Assembly: GCA_035063885.1 (NCBI GenBank)
Contig: JAPSFM010000012.1
Coordinates: 1-64,000, forward strand
DNA from: CAADGY01 sp900696665
GTDB taxonomy: Bacteria; Acidobacteriota; Terriglobia; Bryobacterales; Bryobacteraceae
DNA: 64,000 nucleotides
Direction of reading: 5' to 3'
Shown here in pieces: positions 17,505 through 27,391 of this stretch. Both the position numbers and the translations under genes were made by a program. Under the pieces are notes generated by a model. The model worked only from the letters and a program-made list of their open reading frames with translations, was not told where the DNA came from and searched no databases. Each line of letters starts with the position of its first letter. Within the stretch, counting starts at the first letter, position 1.

Positions 17505-18742
17505 CAATACGCCTCACCTTCCAGCCGCTCCGGCCGCGGTGTCCTGGACACGTGGAAATTCTCCAACCGGATGGAAGCCCGCGCCTGCGCCTCAACTCCC
17601 GCCAAGTGCCCAAGCAGGTCCCCGATGCCGCTGCCGCTCCATGCGCCCGCGACGGAGTACCGGCCCTTCATCGCCCGTCCCGGCTCCAGTTTCTCGCGGA
17701 ACACGATAATTTCGTTCCGGTCCTCCTTCGTCGCGAGCGGTGCGGCCGTGTCCGCTTCCTCCGGATTGTAGTAAAGGGCCATTCCGAGCGGACCTGTCTT
17801 TGGCGATTGCGTTCCCATTAGAGAGATGCGGCCCTTTGCGGAACCGAGCTTCATGGAAGGCAGATGCCGTATGCCGGCGCCCGCCTCGTAGACGCGCGAC
17901 AGACGGAGCGGAACGATCTCGAAACGGCAATCGACGTGGGATTTTCCGGCCGCTATGGAATAGACGGCTTTCACGGCCACCTCGTCGGCTCCGATACGCC
18001 ACCGGTTCATTCGCGCTTCGACGATGGCGCGCAACGGACCGGACGCGATCACCCGATACTCCGGCGCTTCCGGAACTGGAGGTTTGTGCGCGTAGTCGGG
18101 CATATTCAGGGGCGGCCGGTAAATCTCGCCGCCCGCGCGCAGAAAGAATCCCCCCAACCCGAGCGTGTCTCCCAGGTGAATGATGTCGAGCCCGGCGGCC
18201 GTTGGCCTGCCGGAACCGAAATATCCCACCAGGCTGTTGTACAAACCAGGCCGATCTTTTTGCCGCGCCTGAATATCCAGGAACAGGCCGCCGTATGTCC
18301 TGTAGCCGATGCTTTCGGATTCCAGTGCAACTGTGGCGCGATTGTAGCCGAACGCATGGCTGGCATGCACTTGCTTGGGCCAGGGAAGGTGGTCGCGAAG
18401 CGTGGTCGAGTAGTAAATGTGAAACCGCTTCGTTTCGCCGGGACCCAACTCAACCGGAAAGGCGAACTCGTCGGGAGTGCCATTTCCGTCCACATCATCC
18501 GCTTGTGACGGCAGAATCGCCCGGTCTTCGGGATTCACTACGATGGAGAGCGATCCGGGAAACCGCAAAGCGGTCCGCGAAGCCTCCGGTACAAGTACTA
18601 CTGCCAGCGTGCTGACATGCTCCGCCGATTTGTTAAGTGCATCGAGTTCCAGGCGTGCGGCGAAGTTCGGGAGAAGCCAGTCCCGCGGAGATTGCGCCGC
18701 CGCCGCGCTGACCGAGAGCAGGGTGAGAAGAAATTTTCTCAT
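17504..18742 (-). CDS. exported DUF4861-like protein
   Basis: 412 residues, signal peptide MRKFLLTLLSVSAAAAQ. The segment LPSQADDVDGNGTPDEFAF (about 80-100), followed by LGPGETKRFHIYYST, matches the look of DUF4861 proteins, which occur beside rhamnogalacturonan and other pectin-type hydrolase genes. Function not established; a lyase/hydrolase or binding role on acidic glycans is a guess. It is the first gene of the minus-strand cluster, reading away from 18743-18825. Its stop overlaps the amidohydrolase start. Longer readings upstream cross the divergent gene and were rejected. Confidence 0.65.
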   Translation of the reverse strand: MRKFLLTLLSVSAAAAQSPRDWLLPNFAARLELDALNKSAEHVSTLAVVLVPEASRTALRFPGSLSIVVNPEDRAILPSQADDVDGNGTPDEFAFPVELGPGETKRFHIYYSTTLRDHLPWPKQVHASHAFGYNRATVALESESIGYRTYGGLFLDIQARQKDRPGLYNSLVGYFGSGRPTAAGLDIIHLGDTLGLGGFFLRAGGEIYRPPLNMPDYAHKPPVPEAPEYRVIASGPLRAIVEARMNRWRIGADEVAVKAVYSIAAGKSHVDCRFEIVPLRLSRVYEAGAGIRHLPSMKLGSAKGRISLMGTQSPKTGPLGMALYYNPEEADTAAPLATKEDRNEIIVFREKLEPGRAMKGRYSVAGAWSGSGIGDLLGHLAGVEAQARASIRLENFHVSRTPRPERLEGEAY

Positions 18743-18825
18743 TCTCAAACGCCGTTTTAAAGAGTATAATGCACCTGAACGGTCAATGCCAAGCGTCCTG
18801 CCGCACCAGATAGGAGCGAAAACAG
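18743..18825. promoter_or_regulatory. divergent promoter region
   Basis: An 83-base gap separates the divergent genes at 18742 (minus) and 18826 (plus). The plus strand holds a perfect TATAAT at 18765-18770, without a clear -35, and AGGAG nine bases before the 18826 ATG. The minus strand has TTGACC and TATACT nearby, but only 12 bases apart. The two promoters must overlap, so the two clusters may be regulated together. This is inference. Confidence 0.45.
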
Positions 18826-20472
18826 ATGCGCGACATCCGCAAACTGACGACATTGAAGAGATTGGCGCTGCTACTGCTGCTCGCAGCGGCGCCCTCAAGC
18901 GCCGGAACAGTGCGTTTCAAAGAGCGATGCCTGGAAGATCTTGTTGCCCAGGTTCCGAAAATTCTCGCCTCGCAGGATGCGAAAACCGGCCGGTTCGGCG
19001 AAGGCATCTGGATTGTTACGGATCAGAATGTCCTGTTGCCGCTCGCCGCGGCCTGGTCCTTCCAGCATGAGCGCAATCCGTATTACCACAAGCCGGAAGT
19101 TCTGAATGCCATCATGGCCGGAGGAGACGCGCTGATCGATGACCAGGACGCCGACGGCCGGTGGGTTTTCCGCAAGAAAGACGCTTCCACCTGGGGCAAG
19201 ATCTACATGCCATGGACCTACTCGCGCTGGATCCGCGCTTTCGAACTGGTGCGCGGTGCGATGCCCGAAGCAAGGAGAACCAGGTGGGACCGTGCGCTGC
19301 GGCTTGGCTATGAAGGCATTGCCAAAGAGTTGGCGGGCGGCCGGATCCACAATATCCCCGCCCATCACGCGATGGGGCTTTATTTTGCAGGCCGTGTTTT
19401 TGGCCGTCCGGAATGGAAGCAACAGGCATCCGAGTTTCTGCACAGGGTGGCCGCTGCGCAGCGGGCGCCGGGGTACTGGTCGGAGAACAAGGGGCCCGTG
19501 GTGCTTTACGGCACGGTTTACGTGGAGGCTTTAGGCACCTACTTCGCCGCATCGCGCGACGCCGCGATATTGCCGGTGCTGAGCAAGTCCGGCCTGTTCC
19601 ATTCCTACTTCACGTACCCCGATGGATCGGATGTGGAAACCATCGACGAGCGGAACTATTACCATCCCGAGGTGAGATTGCCGAATGTGGGATTCACCGT
19701 CACTCCCGAGGGACGCCGGTTCACCAATCGGCGGTTGCGCGCGTTTAAAGGTACGTTGCCAGCGGACCAGGCTGCCTCGTTGCTGCTCTGGGGAGAAGAA
19801 GGAGAAGAAGGCGGTGGCGGAGCGCCGGAAGGCGACTTCGACTTTGTGTTAGGCGACGGCGAAGCAGCGGTACGCCGCCGTGGCCCCTGGTATCTCGTCG
19901 TGTCGGCGATCACCGCTCCCGTCCCGGCGTCGAGATGGATTCAGGACCGCCAGAACTTTATCAGTGTGTACCACGATGCGGCAGGCTTGATCCTGGGCGG
20001 CGGCAATACCAAGCTGCAACCGGCCTGGAGCGCGTTCACTATCGGCGATATAGGAAAGTGGCTGCGTCCCCCGGGCGAAGAAGAGCCGGATTTCCGGCCG
20101 CCCTACGGACTGGTTCACGTGCCCACGTCTGCGAAGTTACTCACCGGGGACTTGTTTGGCGTGGAACTCGGCTACGCCGGGCGCAAAGGGCAGATCACGC
20201 TGGACGTTAAAGGACCCGAACGGCTCGATTATGCGGTTTCGGGGGAACCGTCGATGACCGCCCACATCGTGGCGTTGAGAGGCTTTGGGGATAGCCGCCC
20301 GTCAAGACCCGAAGTGCGCCTACAGCCACCCGCCGGAAGCATCCTCCGTTACCCGATGCTTCCCTACGATCCCTACCGCAAAGATGGAAAGGCCGGCGCC
20401 GAACACGGGAGACTGGTCATCGAGTTTCCGGCGGACGGGAAGCACACCATGGTAGTCGAGGTGCGGCATTGA
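18826..20472 (+). CDS. exported protein, possible alpha/alpha-toroid (heparinase- or lyase-like)
   Basis: 548 residues with a signal peptide ending at APSSAG (about residue 26). The N-terminal 300 residues are helical and Trp/Tyr-rich (STWGKIYMPWTYSRWIRAFE, NIPAHHAMGLYFAG, VYVEALGTYF, ERNYYHPEV), as in alpha/alpha-toroid polysaccharide lyases and hydrolases. The C-terminal half looks beta-rich (PPYGLVHVPTS, GKHTMVVEVRH). A run of Glu and Gly (GEEGEEGGGG, about 326-335) marks a linker. I do not recognise the family with certainty, and no catalytic residues are assigned. AGGAG supports the start. Its divergent neighbour is the DUF4861-like gene, and a receptor gene follows 149 bases downstream. 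Confidence 0.65.
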   Translation: MRDIRKLTTLKRLALLLLLAAAPSSAGTVRFKERCLEDLVAQVPKILASQDAKTGRFGEGIWIVTDQNVLLPLAAAWSFQHERNPYYHKPEVLNAIMAGGDALIDDQDADGRWVFRKKDASTWGKIYMPWTYSRWIRAFELVRGAMPEARRTRWDRALRLGYEGIAKELAGGRIHNIPAHHAMGLYFAGRVFGRPEWKQQASEFLHRVAAAQRAPGYWSENKGPVVLYGTVYVEALGTYFAASRDAAILPVLSKSGLFHSYFTYPDGSDVETIDERNYYHPEVRLPNVGFTVTPEGRRFTNRRLRAFKGTLPADQAASLLLWGEEGEEGGGGAPEGDFDFVLGDGEAAVRRRGPWYLVVSAITAPVPASRWIQDRQNFISVYHDAAGLILGGGNTKLQPAWSAFTIGDIGKWLRPPGEEEPDFRPPYGLVHVPTSAKLLTGDLFGVELGYAGRKGQITLDVKGPERLDYAVSGEPSMTAHIVALRGFGDSRPSRPEVRLQPPAGSILRYPMLPYDPYRKDGKAGAEHGRLVIEFPADGKHTMVVEVRH

Positions 20473-20621
20473 CGGAGCCCTCTCCGGTGCATTCCTGGTG
20501 AGTTCCGCGTTATCATGAGCGCATTAGCTTATCGGGCGCCATTCAGGCAACTGATATTCAGGGTAAACGAAAGGGTAGTTGCAAAGGTTCAGTTCAGTCT
20601 CAAGTATGGGAGGAGCTTCGC

Positions 20622-23600
20622 ATGCGATTTTCGCTCATTGTCTTGTCGAGTGTCCTGCTGTTAGCGGCCTCGATTCCCTCACAATTGTCCGCGCAAAGCA
20701 TCACTGGAACCATCGTCGGAACCGTGACGGATATCTCCGGGGGTGCCGTCAGCGCGGCAACCGTAACGTTGACGAATGAAGATACCAATCTGGAATACAG
20801 GGCTGCTGTCGCCGCTACAGGCGAGTATGTGGCCCCCAACCTTCCGCCCGGCACTTACACCGTAAAGACCGAACTGGCGGGCTTCAAACCGAGCGTCATC
20901 AGAAACCTGCGCCTGCTTGCAAGAAGGACCGTGCGCGCGGATGTTGTGCTGGAACCCGGCGCGGTCGCGCAAGCGATTGAAGTCAGCGCGTCGGCGCCGG
21001 TTATCACTTCCGAGAATGCCACCATCGGCAACGTTCTGGAGAGCCAGACGATACGGACGCTGCCGTTGAACGGCCGCACGCTCGACCGCCTGATTCGCAT
21101 TTCGGCGGGCGTGACCACCGACAGCGCCGCGAACCCGCGTGTAGCGGGGAGCGCCTACTGGGGTGGAATTCAGTTTAGCGTGGACGGTGTCACGTATAAC
21201 GACATGGGGAACGGCGGCGGCGCCTACTCCTATCGCAACGGGCTTGCCACGCTGCCGTCCGTCGACTCCATCAGTGAGTTCAAGATGGACTCGAATAATC
21301 AGAAAGCCGAGTACGAAGGATCGGTATCGGCAACGGTGGTCACCAAGAGCGGCACCAACGGACTGCACGGCTCGGTGCTCTGGTTCAATCGTAACAAAGA
21401 GTATGCGGCAAAGAACTTTTTCGCGACCGGTCTCGCGAAGCCGCCATTCAACCGGAACGAATTCGGCTACTCGGTCGGTGGACCGATTGTGAAGAACAAG
21501 ACGTTCTTCTTTCACAGCTATGAAGGGTTGCGTGAACGGACGGCCCGGACAAACACTCTTTCCGTCGCCACCCAGGCGATGCGCGCCGGTGATTTCGCCG
21601 GACTCCCTGTGATCATCGACCCGCTCTCCGGACTTCCGTTCGAAGGAAACCAGATCCCGGCTTCCCGTATCGATCCAAGATCGAAAGCTCTGATCGAGAA
21701 AGTCCCGCTGCCCAACCGGGCTGGAGCCGGACCTGCTGGAACGTTGACGAACTACACAGTGAATCTCCCGAATATCTCCGATGTCAACCGATGGGGTGTT
21801 CGGGTGGACCATCGCTTCTCGGAAAAGGATTCCATCTGGGTGAATCTGAACTATTCGAGGGGAAATCCCTACTTCGTCGCTCAGGGGTATCCCGAAGGCT
21901 ATGGGTCCTGGGAGAACGGCGGCTACAGCACGCAGAGCGCGAACATCACTCACAGCCACTCGTTCTCACCAACTACGCTGAACGAGTTTCGTTTCGGCTA
22001 TCTTCGCCATGCGTCCGTCCGGCAGGGCATGAACCGCGATTTCGATCCGCTTTCCCTGTTTCCAGATCTGTACCCGGTATCGTACGGCGGGCTGCCAAAC
22101 ATCAACATCAACGGGCACGTCGCGATCGGAGATTACGGTGGGAGCGACCTCACGCCGCAACTGACCCCTCAGTTTATCAACAACCTCACGCACATCCGCG
22201 GCCGCCACACGATCAAAACGGGCTTTGATATCGCGAATAACCGCGCGGCGTCTTTTCCAGCCACCGCGGGCATGGCATCGGGTCTGGCCAATAACGCCGG
22301 GCTCGGCCGGTTCGATTTCAACGGCCGGTTCACGAACAACAATCCCACCGGAGCGGCACAACCCGCACACGGCTTCGCGGATTTTCTGCTCGGCTATCCG
22401 AACGTCACGTATCGCTCTACCACCAGCCCTGTCGGATTGTTCTATTCGACGCGGTACAGCGCCTTTGTGCAGGATGACTGGCAGGTGACGCCGCGATTCA
22501 CCTTGAACTTCGGCTTGCGCTTCATGGTGCAGACCGCTTGGAAGGAGCGTGACCGCACGCAGGCGCAGTTTGATTTCGCCTCCAATCAGCTTGTAGTTCC
22601 GGGCGACCGGTTCCCGTCGCAAGCGCTTACCCGGTTAATTGAAGCCTATCCCATCACCACTACAGCCGCGGCCGGTCTGTCTGAGAGCATTCTCGAAACC
22701 GACAAAAACAATTGGGCGCCACGTGTAGGTTTCGCTTTCCGGCCGTTCGGAGGGAACAAGACCGTTATACGCGGTGGGGCTGGCATTTACTACAACACCC
22801 TGCCTGTCTACATCGGCTTCCGCCAACTCGGGTTCAACAATCCGCCATTCCTGTTGGCGGAGACGTTCGAATCCGATCCCGGCCGGACTCCGTCGCTCAC
22901 GCTCGCCCGTCCGTTCCCGGGTTCCGGCGCCCTCTCTCCAAATCCGAGCGTAACCGCCGTCCAGCGTAATATCCGCAACGGTGAATCCTACCAGTGGAAT
23001 TTCACGTTGGAGCGGGAGTTGAAGAGCAACCTCGGTGTGCGGGCTTCTTACGTCGGCAACAAGTCCACGCACCTGCCCTGGTACAACTACCCGGTCAATG
23101 AGCCGCGTCAGGCGTCCGGTGCAATTCAGCCGAGGCGGCCCTACCAGCCCTGGGCCAGTATTTTGCTACTCGCCAGCGGCGGGGACTCCAATTTTCACCA
23201 GCTTCAGTTGGAGGCGATTCAGCGCTATTCCAACGGTCTCAGCTTCCAGGCCGAGTATTCCTGGACCCGCTCACTCGATAACGTTCCCGTCGTAGGCGGC
23301 CCGCAGGATCCTTACAACGCCCGCGCCGACCGCGGCAACTCCGACCAGATTCGCCGGCATATCTTCACCGTCGCCTATTCTTATGAGTTGCCGTTCGGTC
23401 CCAACAAGCCCTTTCTAAAGAGCACCGGTCCCTTGAAGTACTTGGTCGGAGGCTGGCAGATCGGAGGAATTACCTATGTGCGCACCGGACCTCCCTTCTC
23501 AGTTTCGTTTACTGCCTCGCAGCCGGGTTGGCTCAGTAGCCGTGCGAATCAGGTGGGCGAACCCAGGCTTTCCCGGTCTGAGCGCTCCATCAACAAATGG

Positions 23601-23885
23601 TTTGATGCCTCGGCTTTCGCAGTGCCGGCGCCCTTCACCTTTGGTAATTCGTCCCGGAATATGCTGTTTGCTCCGGGCGATATCGTCTTCGATGTGAGCC
23701 TGTTGAAAGACTTCTCCATCCGGGAACGCGCCAGCGTCCAGTTCCGGGCGGAGTTCTTCAACATGCCGAATCACGCCAACTTCGGCGGTCCGGGTGCGAA
23801 CATCTCCGTACCGTCCACGGTCGGCCGCATCTTCGGCGCCGGCGATCCGAGACAGATCCAGTTCGGATTGAAGGTACTATTCTGA
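20622..23885 (+). CDS. Oar-like TonB-dependent receptor
   Basis: 1087 residues. Signal peptide 1-25 (SQLSAQ), carboxypeptidase-regulatory-like domain about 27-110, plug with LPLNGRTLDRL at 147-157, and a barrel ending QIQFGLKVLF. It is an outer-membrane ligand-gated importer, ligand unknown. GGGAGGAG six bases before the ATG is a strong ribosome site. The 149-base upstream gap shows no clear -10/-35 pair. Its TGA overlaps the ATG of the glycosidase-like gene (TGATG), tying this receptor to that enzyme and to the ceramidase-like gene beyond it. Confidence 0.9.
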   Translation: MRFSLIVLSSVLLLAASIPSQLSAQSITGTIVGTVTDISGGAVSAATVTLTNEDTNLEYRAAVAATGEYVAPNLPPGTYTVKTELAGFKPSVIRNLRLLARRTVRADVVLEPGAVAQAIEVSASAPVITSENATIGNVLESQTIRTLPLNGRTLDRLIRISAGVTTDSAANPRVAGSAYWGGIQFSVDGVTYNDMGNGGGAYSYRNGLATLPSVDSISEFKMDSNNQKAEYEGSVSATVVTKSGTNGLHGSVLWFNRNKEYAAKNFFATGLAKPPFNRNEFGYSVGGPIVKNKTFFFHSYEGLRERTARTNTLSVATQAMRAGDFAGLPVIIDPLSGLPFEGNQIPASRIDPRSKALIEKVPLPNRAGAGPAGTLTNYTVNLPNISDVNRWGVRVDHRFSEKDSIWVNLNYSRGNPYFVAQGYPEGYGSWENGGYSTQSANITHSHSFSPTTLNEFRFGYLRHASVRQGMNRDFDPLSLFPDLYPVSYGGLPNININGHVAIGDYGGSDLTPQLTPQFINNLTHIRGRHTIKTGFDIANNRAASFPATAGMASGLANNAGLGRFDFNGRFTNNNPTGAAQPAHGFADFLLGYPNVTYRSTTSPVGLFYSTRYSAFVQDDWQVTPRFTLNFGLRFMVQTAWKERDRTQAQFDFASNQLVVPGDRFPSQALTRLIEAYPITTTAAAGLSESILETDKNNWAPRVGFAFRPFGGNKTVIRGGAGIYYNTLPVYIGFRQLGFNNPPFLLAETFESDPGRTPSLTLARPFPGSGALSPNPSVTAVQRNIRNGESYQWNFTLERELKSNLGVRASYVGNKSTHLPWYNYPVNEPRQASGAIQPRRPYQPWASILLLASGGDSNFHQLQLEAIQRYSNGLSFQAEYSWTRSLDNVPVVGGPQDPYNARADRGNSDQIRRHIFTVAYSYELPFGPNKPFLKSTGPLKYLVGGWQIGGITYVRTGPPFSVSFTASQPGWLSSRANQVGEPRLSRSERSINKWFDASAFAVPAPFTFGNSSRNMLFAPGDIVFDVSLLKDFSIRERASVQFRAEFFNMPNHANFGGPGANISVPSTVGRIFGAGDPRQIQFGLKVLF

Positions 23886-26041
23886 TGAAGTTGTTTTTCG
23901 CGCTGCTCGCCACCCTCATGCTGGCGGGCAGCGCCACCCCGCAGAAGCCCTGGTGGGAGCAGGGACCCCTTCGAATTATCGACCTTACTACGAGCATCAG
24001 CCGTATCGACTACCGCGATCCGGCTCTTCTGGCAAGACAAAAAGCCGAGCAGGGCTACGATACAGAACACCTGGATATCATGCAGATGTCCGGCGGCCTG
24101 GACGACCAGGGCTTCTTCTTTGTCTCAAAAGTAGCCGGCAAATCGAACCCCGATTACCTTAAGAAATACATCGCCGAAGCGAAAAAGCAGGGCATCCGCG
24201 TCTTTGTCTACTTCAATGTTCATTGGTACACGACCAAATTCGGCGAGCAACATCCCGACTGGCGGCAGATTCGTGAAAACGGCAAGCCGCTGGACGGCGT
24301 TTACGACACGGGCACGGATTTTTGCGTCAACACACCCTGGAGAAAATGGTGTTTCCAGGTGCTGCGCGATCTGGCCGCTTACCCTATCGACGGCATTTTC
24401 TACGACGGGCCGGTCTACCGGCCGGACACTTGTTACTGCAAGTATTGCCGCGAGAAGTTCCGTGCGAAGTACAGGACGGAGATGCCGTCCAAGCAGTTTC
24501 GCCGCGGCCGTGAGTTCAAGAACCTTGTCGATTTCCAGGCGGCGAGCCTCGCCGATTTTTTGCGCGACTCGAACGCTATTCTCAAGTCCATCAGCCCGCA
24601 CCTGGCGCTTTACATGAACGGCGGTGTACGCGGATCGAACTGGGCCACCGGACGCCTGAATCGCGTGCTGGTTCCCGAGCAGGACTTGCTGGGCAGCGAA
24701 GGCGGCTTCATATCGGGTGACCTCACCAGAGTGCCGCTGTGGAAACCCGGCCTGACCGCACGCCTGTTGGAGACGCAGGCGGGTGGAAAACCGACGGTGA
24801 TCTTCGCGGCCGCCAGCCACAAGCCCTGGACGTTTTCGTTGCTGCCCGCGGCCGAACTGCGCCTTATGTACGCCGACAGTATCGCCAATGGAGCCAGCAT
24901 CTGGTTCGGTATCACTCCTTTCGAATTCGACCAGCCGGACATGGATGCAATCGCGGCAATGAACCGCTTTGCAGCCGGCAACGCCGATTACTACCGCGGC
25001 ACGCGCTCGGAAGCGCGCCTGGCGCTGGTGTGGTCGGAAACCACCGCAAATTTCTATGCAGGTGCGGGAGCCCAGTTGATTGACATCGATCAGATTGCAG
25101 TCTCCGGCGCCGGCAACATTGAGACCGAATTTTCCGGGTTCGCGGCGGCGCTGGCACGGGCGCACGTTCCGTTCGATGTAATTGACGACACGGCTCTCGA
25201 AAGCGAACCGCTGGACCGGTATTCCGCTATTGTTCTACCCAACGTGGCCTGCATGAGCGACCGCGTCGCCGCCCGCCTACGCGAGTATGTTCGCAATGGC
25301 GGCAATCTCGCCGCGAGCTTTGAAACATCCATGTACGACGACACCGGCATCCGGCGCCCCAATTATGCGCTTGCGGAGGTTTTCGGCGCGAAGTTTGCGG
25401 GAAAGATTGCTGGCCCAATGCGATGGGATTTCATCAAGCCGTTGGGCAAGCATGCCCTGCTGGCCGGGGCGGAACGGGAGATGATTCCCGCTCCGATCTA
25501 TCACTTGCAAGCCAAGGCTACCACCGCAGCTTCGCTCGCCAACTTTACGGTGCCGCTGGCCGGGCGCTATGAAGGCGTCCCCGCGGTATCCGATGATCCG
25601 GCGCTACTGTTGAACCGGTTCGGGCGTGGAACAGTGGTCTATTCAAGCGGCGACATCGGTGCGGCCATCGCCGGTTTTCACACACCCGAGTTGTTGCAGT
25701 TTGTAAGCAATGTGGCGCGCCAGTTCGCCCCGCCTCAGGTGGAGCTGGAGAACCTGCCTGGATCGGTGGAGCTCGTGCTCCGTTCGCAGAACAAGGGAGA
25801 CCGGCTGTTGGTCCACCTGGTGAACTTTACCGGCGAAATGACGCGGCCAATACGCAATGTGGTTCCGCTTTCCGGAGGCGTACTAAAGTTGAAGCAGGGC
25901 GCCGGGTTCGGCAGCGCCTCGGCGTTGATGTCCCGCACCCAGTTGGAGGTGGAGAAGCAAGAGGACGGCGGACTCCGTGTAAAATTGCCTCAGTTGAGCG
26001 AATATGAAGTCGTGGTGCTGGAACGACGCAGCACACCATGA
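23885..26041 (+). CDS. exported glycoside hydrolase-like protein (GHL6-type) with GH42-like middle domain
   Basis: 718 residues, signal peptide about 1-19 (LMLAGSATPQ). The first 380 residues look like a TIM-barrel glycosidase of the 'hypothetical glycosyl hydrolase 6' type: GIRVFVYFNVHWY, HPDWRQIRENGKP, DGIFYDGPVYRPDTCYCKYCREKF, with Asp/Cys motifs typical of that group. Residues about 390-570 resemble the beta-galactosidase trimerisation domain (VLPNVACMSDRVAARLREYVRNGGNL), followed by a small beta domain. It probably cleaves an imported or surface oligosaccharide. It is translationally coupled to the receptor by TGATG. The substrate is unknown; the acid/base pair is not assigned. Confidence 0.75.
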   Translation: MKLFFALLATLMLAGSATPQKPWWEQGPLRIIDLTTSISRIDYRDPALLARQKAEQGYDTEHLDIMQMSGGLDDQGFFFVSKVAGKSNPDYLKKYIAEAKKQGIRVFVYFNVHWYTTKFGEQHPDWRQIRENGKPLDGVYDTGTDFCVNTPWRKWCFQVLRDLAAYPIDGIFYDGPVYRPDTCYCKYCREKFRAKYRTEMPSKQFRRGREFKNLVDFQAASLADFLRDSNAILKSISPHLALYMNGGVRGSNWATGRLNRVLVPEQDLLGSEGGFISGDLTRVPLWKPGLTARLLETQAGGKPTVIFAAASHKPWTFSLLPAAELRLMYADSIANGASIWFGITPFEFDQPDMDAIAAMNRFAAGNADYYRGTRSEARLALVWSETTANFYAGAGAQLIDIDQIAVSGAGNIETEFSGFAAALARAHVPFDVIDDTALESEPLDRYSAIVLPNVACMSDRVAARLREYVRNGGNLAASFETSMYDDTGIRRPNYALAEVFGAKFAGKIAGPMRWDFIKPLGKHALLAGAEREMIPAPIYHLQAKATTAASLANFTVPLAGRYEGVPAVSDDPALLLNRFGRGTVVYSSGDIGAAIAGFHTPELLQFVSNVARQFAPPQVELENLPGSVELVLRSQNKGDRLLVHLVNFTGEMTRPIRNVVPLSGGVLKLKQGAGFGSASALMSRTQLEVEKQEDGGLRVKLPQLSEYEVVVLERRSTP

Positions 26042-26050
26042 GGAATCTGT

Positions 26051-27385
26051 ATGTTCCGCCTGTTGCTGGTTAGCCTCTTTATGTTTTCCATTTCCAGTCA
26101 AGCCGCTCCCGAAACCATCTGGAAAGCGGGCACGGCCAAAATCTCGATTGTCCCCGATGAACCGGTTTGGATGGCGGGCTATGCTGCGCGTACGCGGCCA
26201 TCCGAGGGCGTAGCGTTGCCGGTGCACGCCAAGGCGCTCGTGCTCGAAGACACTTCGGGAAAGAAGTCTGTGCTCGTCACCGCTGACCTCCTCGGATTTA
26301 CAGCGCGACTGAGCCGGGTGGTTGCAAAACGAGCACAGAAGAAATACGGGCTGCCGCGGGAACGCATCCTGTTTAACGCGTCCCACACGCATTCCGGTCC
26401 CGTTATTGACCGCCAACTTGCGGTGGCGTATCTCATAGACGATAAGCAATGGGCGGCCATCGATCGTTATACCAAGGCCCTCGAGGACAAATTGTTGGAC
26501 GTCATCGGGCAGGCGCTGAAAAATATGCAGCCTGCGAGCCTGAGTTTCGGGCGCACGAAAGCCGGTTTCGCAGCGAACCGCCGCAAGTCGTTCGGACCGG
26601 GGCCCGTACAGCACGAAGTTCCCGTGCTGCGCATTAGTGGAAAAGACGGACAGCTCCTTGCGGTAGTGTTCACCTATGCGTGTCATAACACGACGCTGGG
26701 CGCCGATTTTTGCAAATTCCATGGCGATTATGCGGGCGTGGCGCAGAAGCAGATCGAAGACCGGCATCCTGGCGGGGTGGCCTACTTTGTGACCGGGTGC
26801 GGCGCCGATGCGAACCCCAATCCTCGTGGCACTCTCGACCATGTGAACCGCTACGGCAGCGAACTTGCAACGGCGGTCATGGAGAAGATATCCGGCGATC
26901 TGCGCGCCGTCTCGGGCCCTTTGCGCACGGTCTTTCAAATTGAAGAACTGGACTTCGCCACACCTCCCACGCGCGACGAGCTGAAGAAAAAGCTGTTGCA
27001 CGAAAACGTGTACGAACGCCGCCACGCCGAAGAGATGCTGAAGATCATGGACCGCGATGGGCGGCTTCCCACAAAATACCCCTACCCGCTCCAGGTCTGG
27101 CAGTTTGGTCCGGATCTCACGCTGATCGCGATGGCGGGCGAAGTGGTGGTCGATTACAACCTGCGGCTGAGGAAAGAACTCGGCGAAGAAAACACTTGGG
27201 TGGCCGGATACAGCAATGATGTCTCCGCCTACATCCCATCCTTGCGCATCCTCAAGGAGGGCGGCTACGAAGGCGGCGGAGCGATGATCTACTATGTCCA
27301 GCCCGGCCCCTTCGCACCCAATGTGGAAGAACTGATTATGGAGCGCATCCACAAACTCGTCCAGCAGGTGCGCCCGGCCAAGTGA
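26051..27385 (+). CDS. exported neutral/alkaline ceramidase-like hydrolase
   Basis: 444 residues with a signal peptide ending SSQA (residue 18). It contains FNASHTHSGPV (the H-x-H zinc motif of neutral ceramidases), FTYACHNTTLG (a further His), and VTGCGADANPNPRG where ceramidases carry GDxSPN. The expected serine is absent, so the family is supported but ceramidase activity is not. The C-terminus holds FGPDLTLIAMAGEVVVDYNLRL and YSNDVSAYIPS, seen across the family. GAGGA precedes the ATG, nine bases after the glycosidase-like stop. It ends six bases before the convergent receptor gene with no terminator between. Confidence 0.78.
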   Translation: MFRLLLVSLFMFSISSQAAPETIWKAGTAKISIVPDEPVWMAGYAARTRPSEGVALPVHAKALVLEDTSGKKSVLVTADLLGFTARLSRVVAKRAQKKYGLPRERILFNASHTHSGPVIDRQLAVAYLIDDKQWAAIDRYTKALEDKLLDVIGQALKNMQPASLSFGRTKAGFAANRRKSFGPGPVQHEVPVLRISGKDGQLLAVVFTYACHNTTLGADFCKFHGDYAGVAQKQIEDRHPGGVAYFVTGCGADANPNPRGTLDHVNRYGSELATAVMEKISGDLRAVSGPLRTVFQIEELDFATPPTRDELKKKLLHENVYERRHAEEMLKIMDRDGRLPTKYPYPLQVWQFGPDLTLIAMAGEVVVDYNLRLRKELGEENTWVAGYSNDVSAYIPSLRILKEGGYEGGGAMIYYVQPGPFAPNVEELIMERIHKLVQQVRPAK

Positions 27386-27391
27386 TTCGCA

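Noticed and set aside
20679..21959. Open frame of about 426 codons on the minus strand
   Set aside because: Antisense to a receptor gene; several such frames exist under every receptor.
25883..27352. Open frame of about 489 codons on the minus strand
   Set aside because: Antisense to the ceramidase-like gene 26051-27385; no motif or ribosome site.
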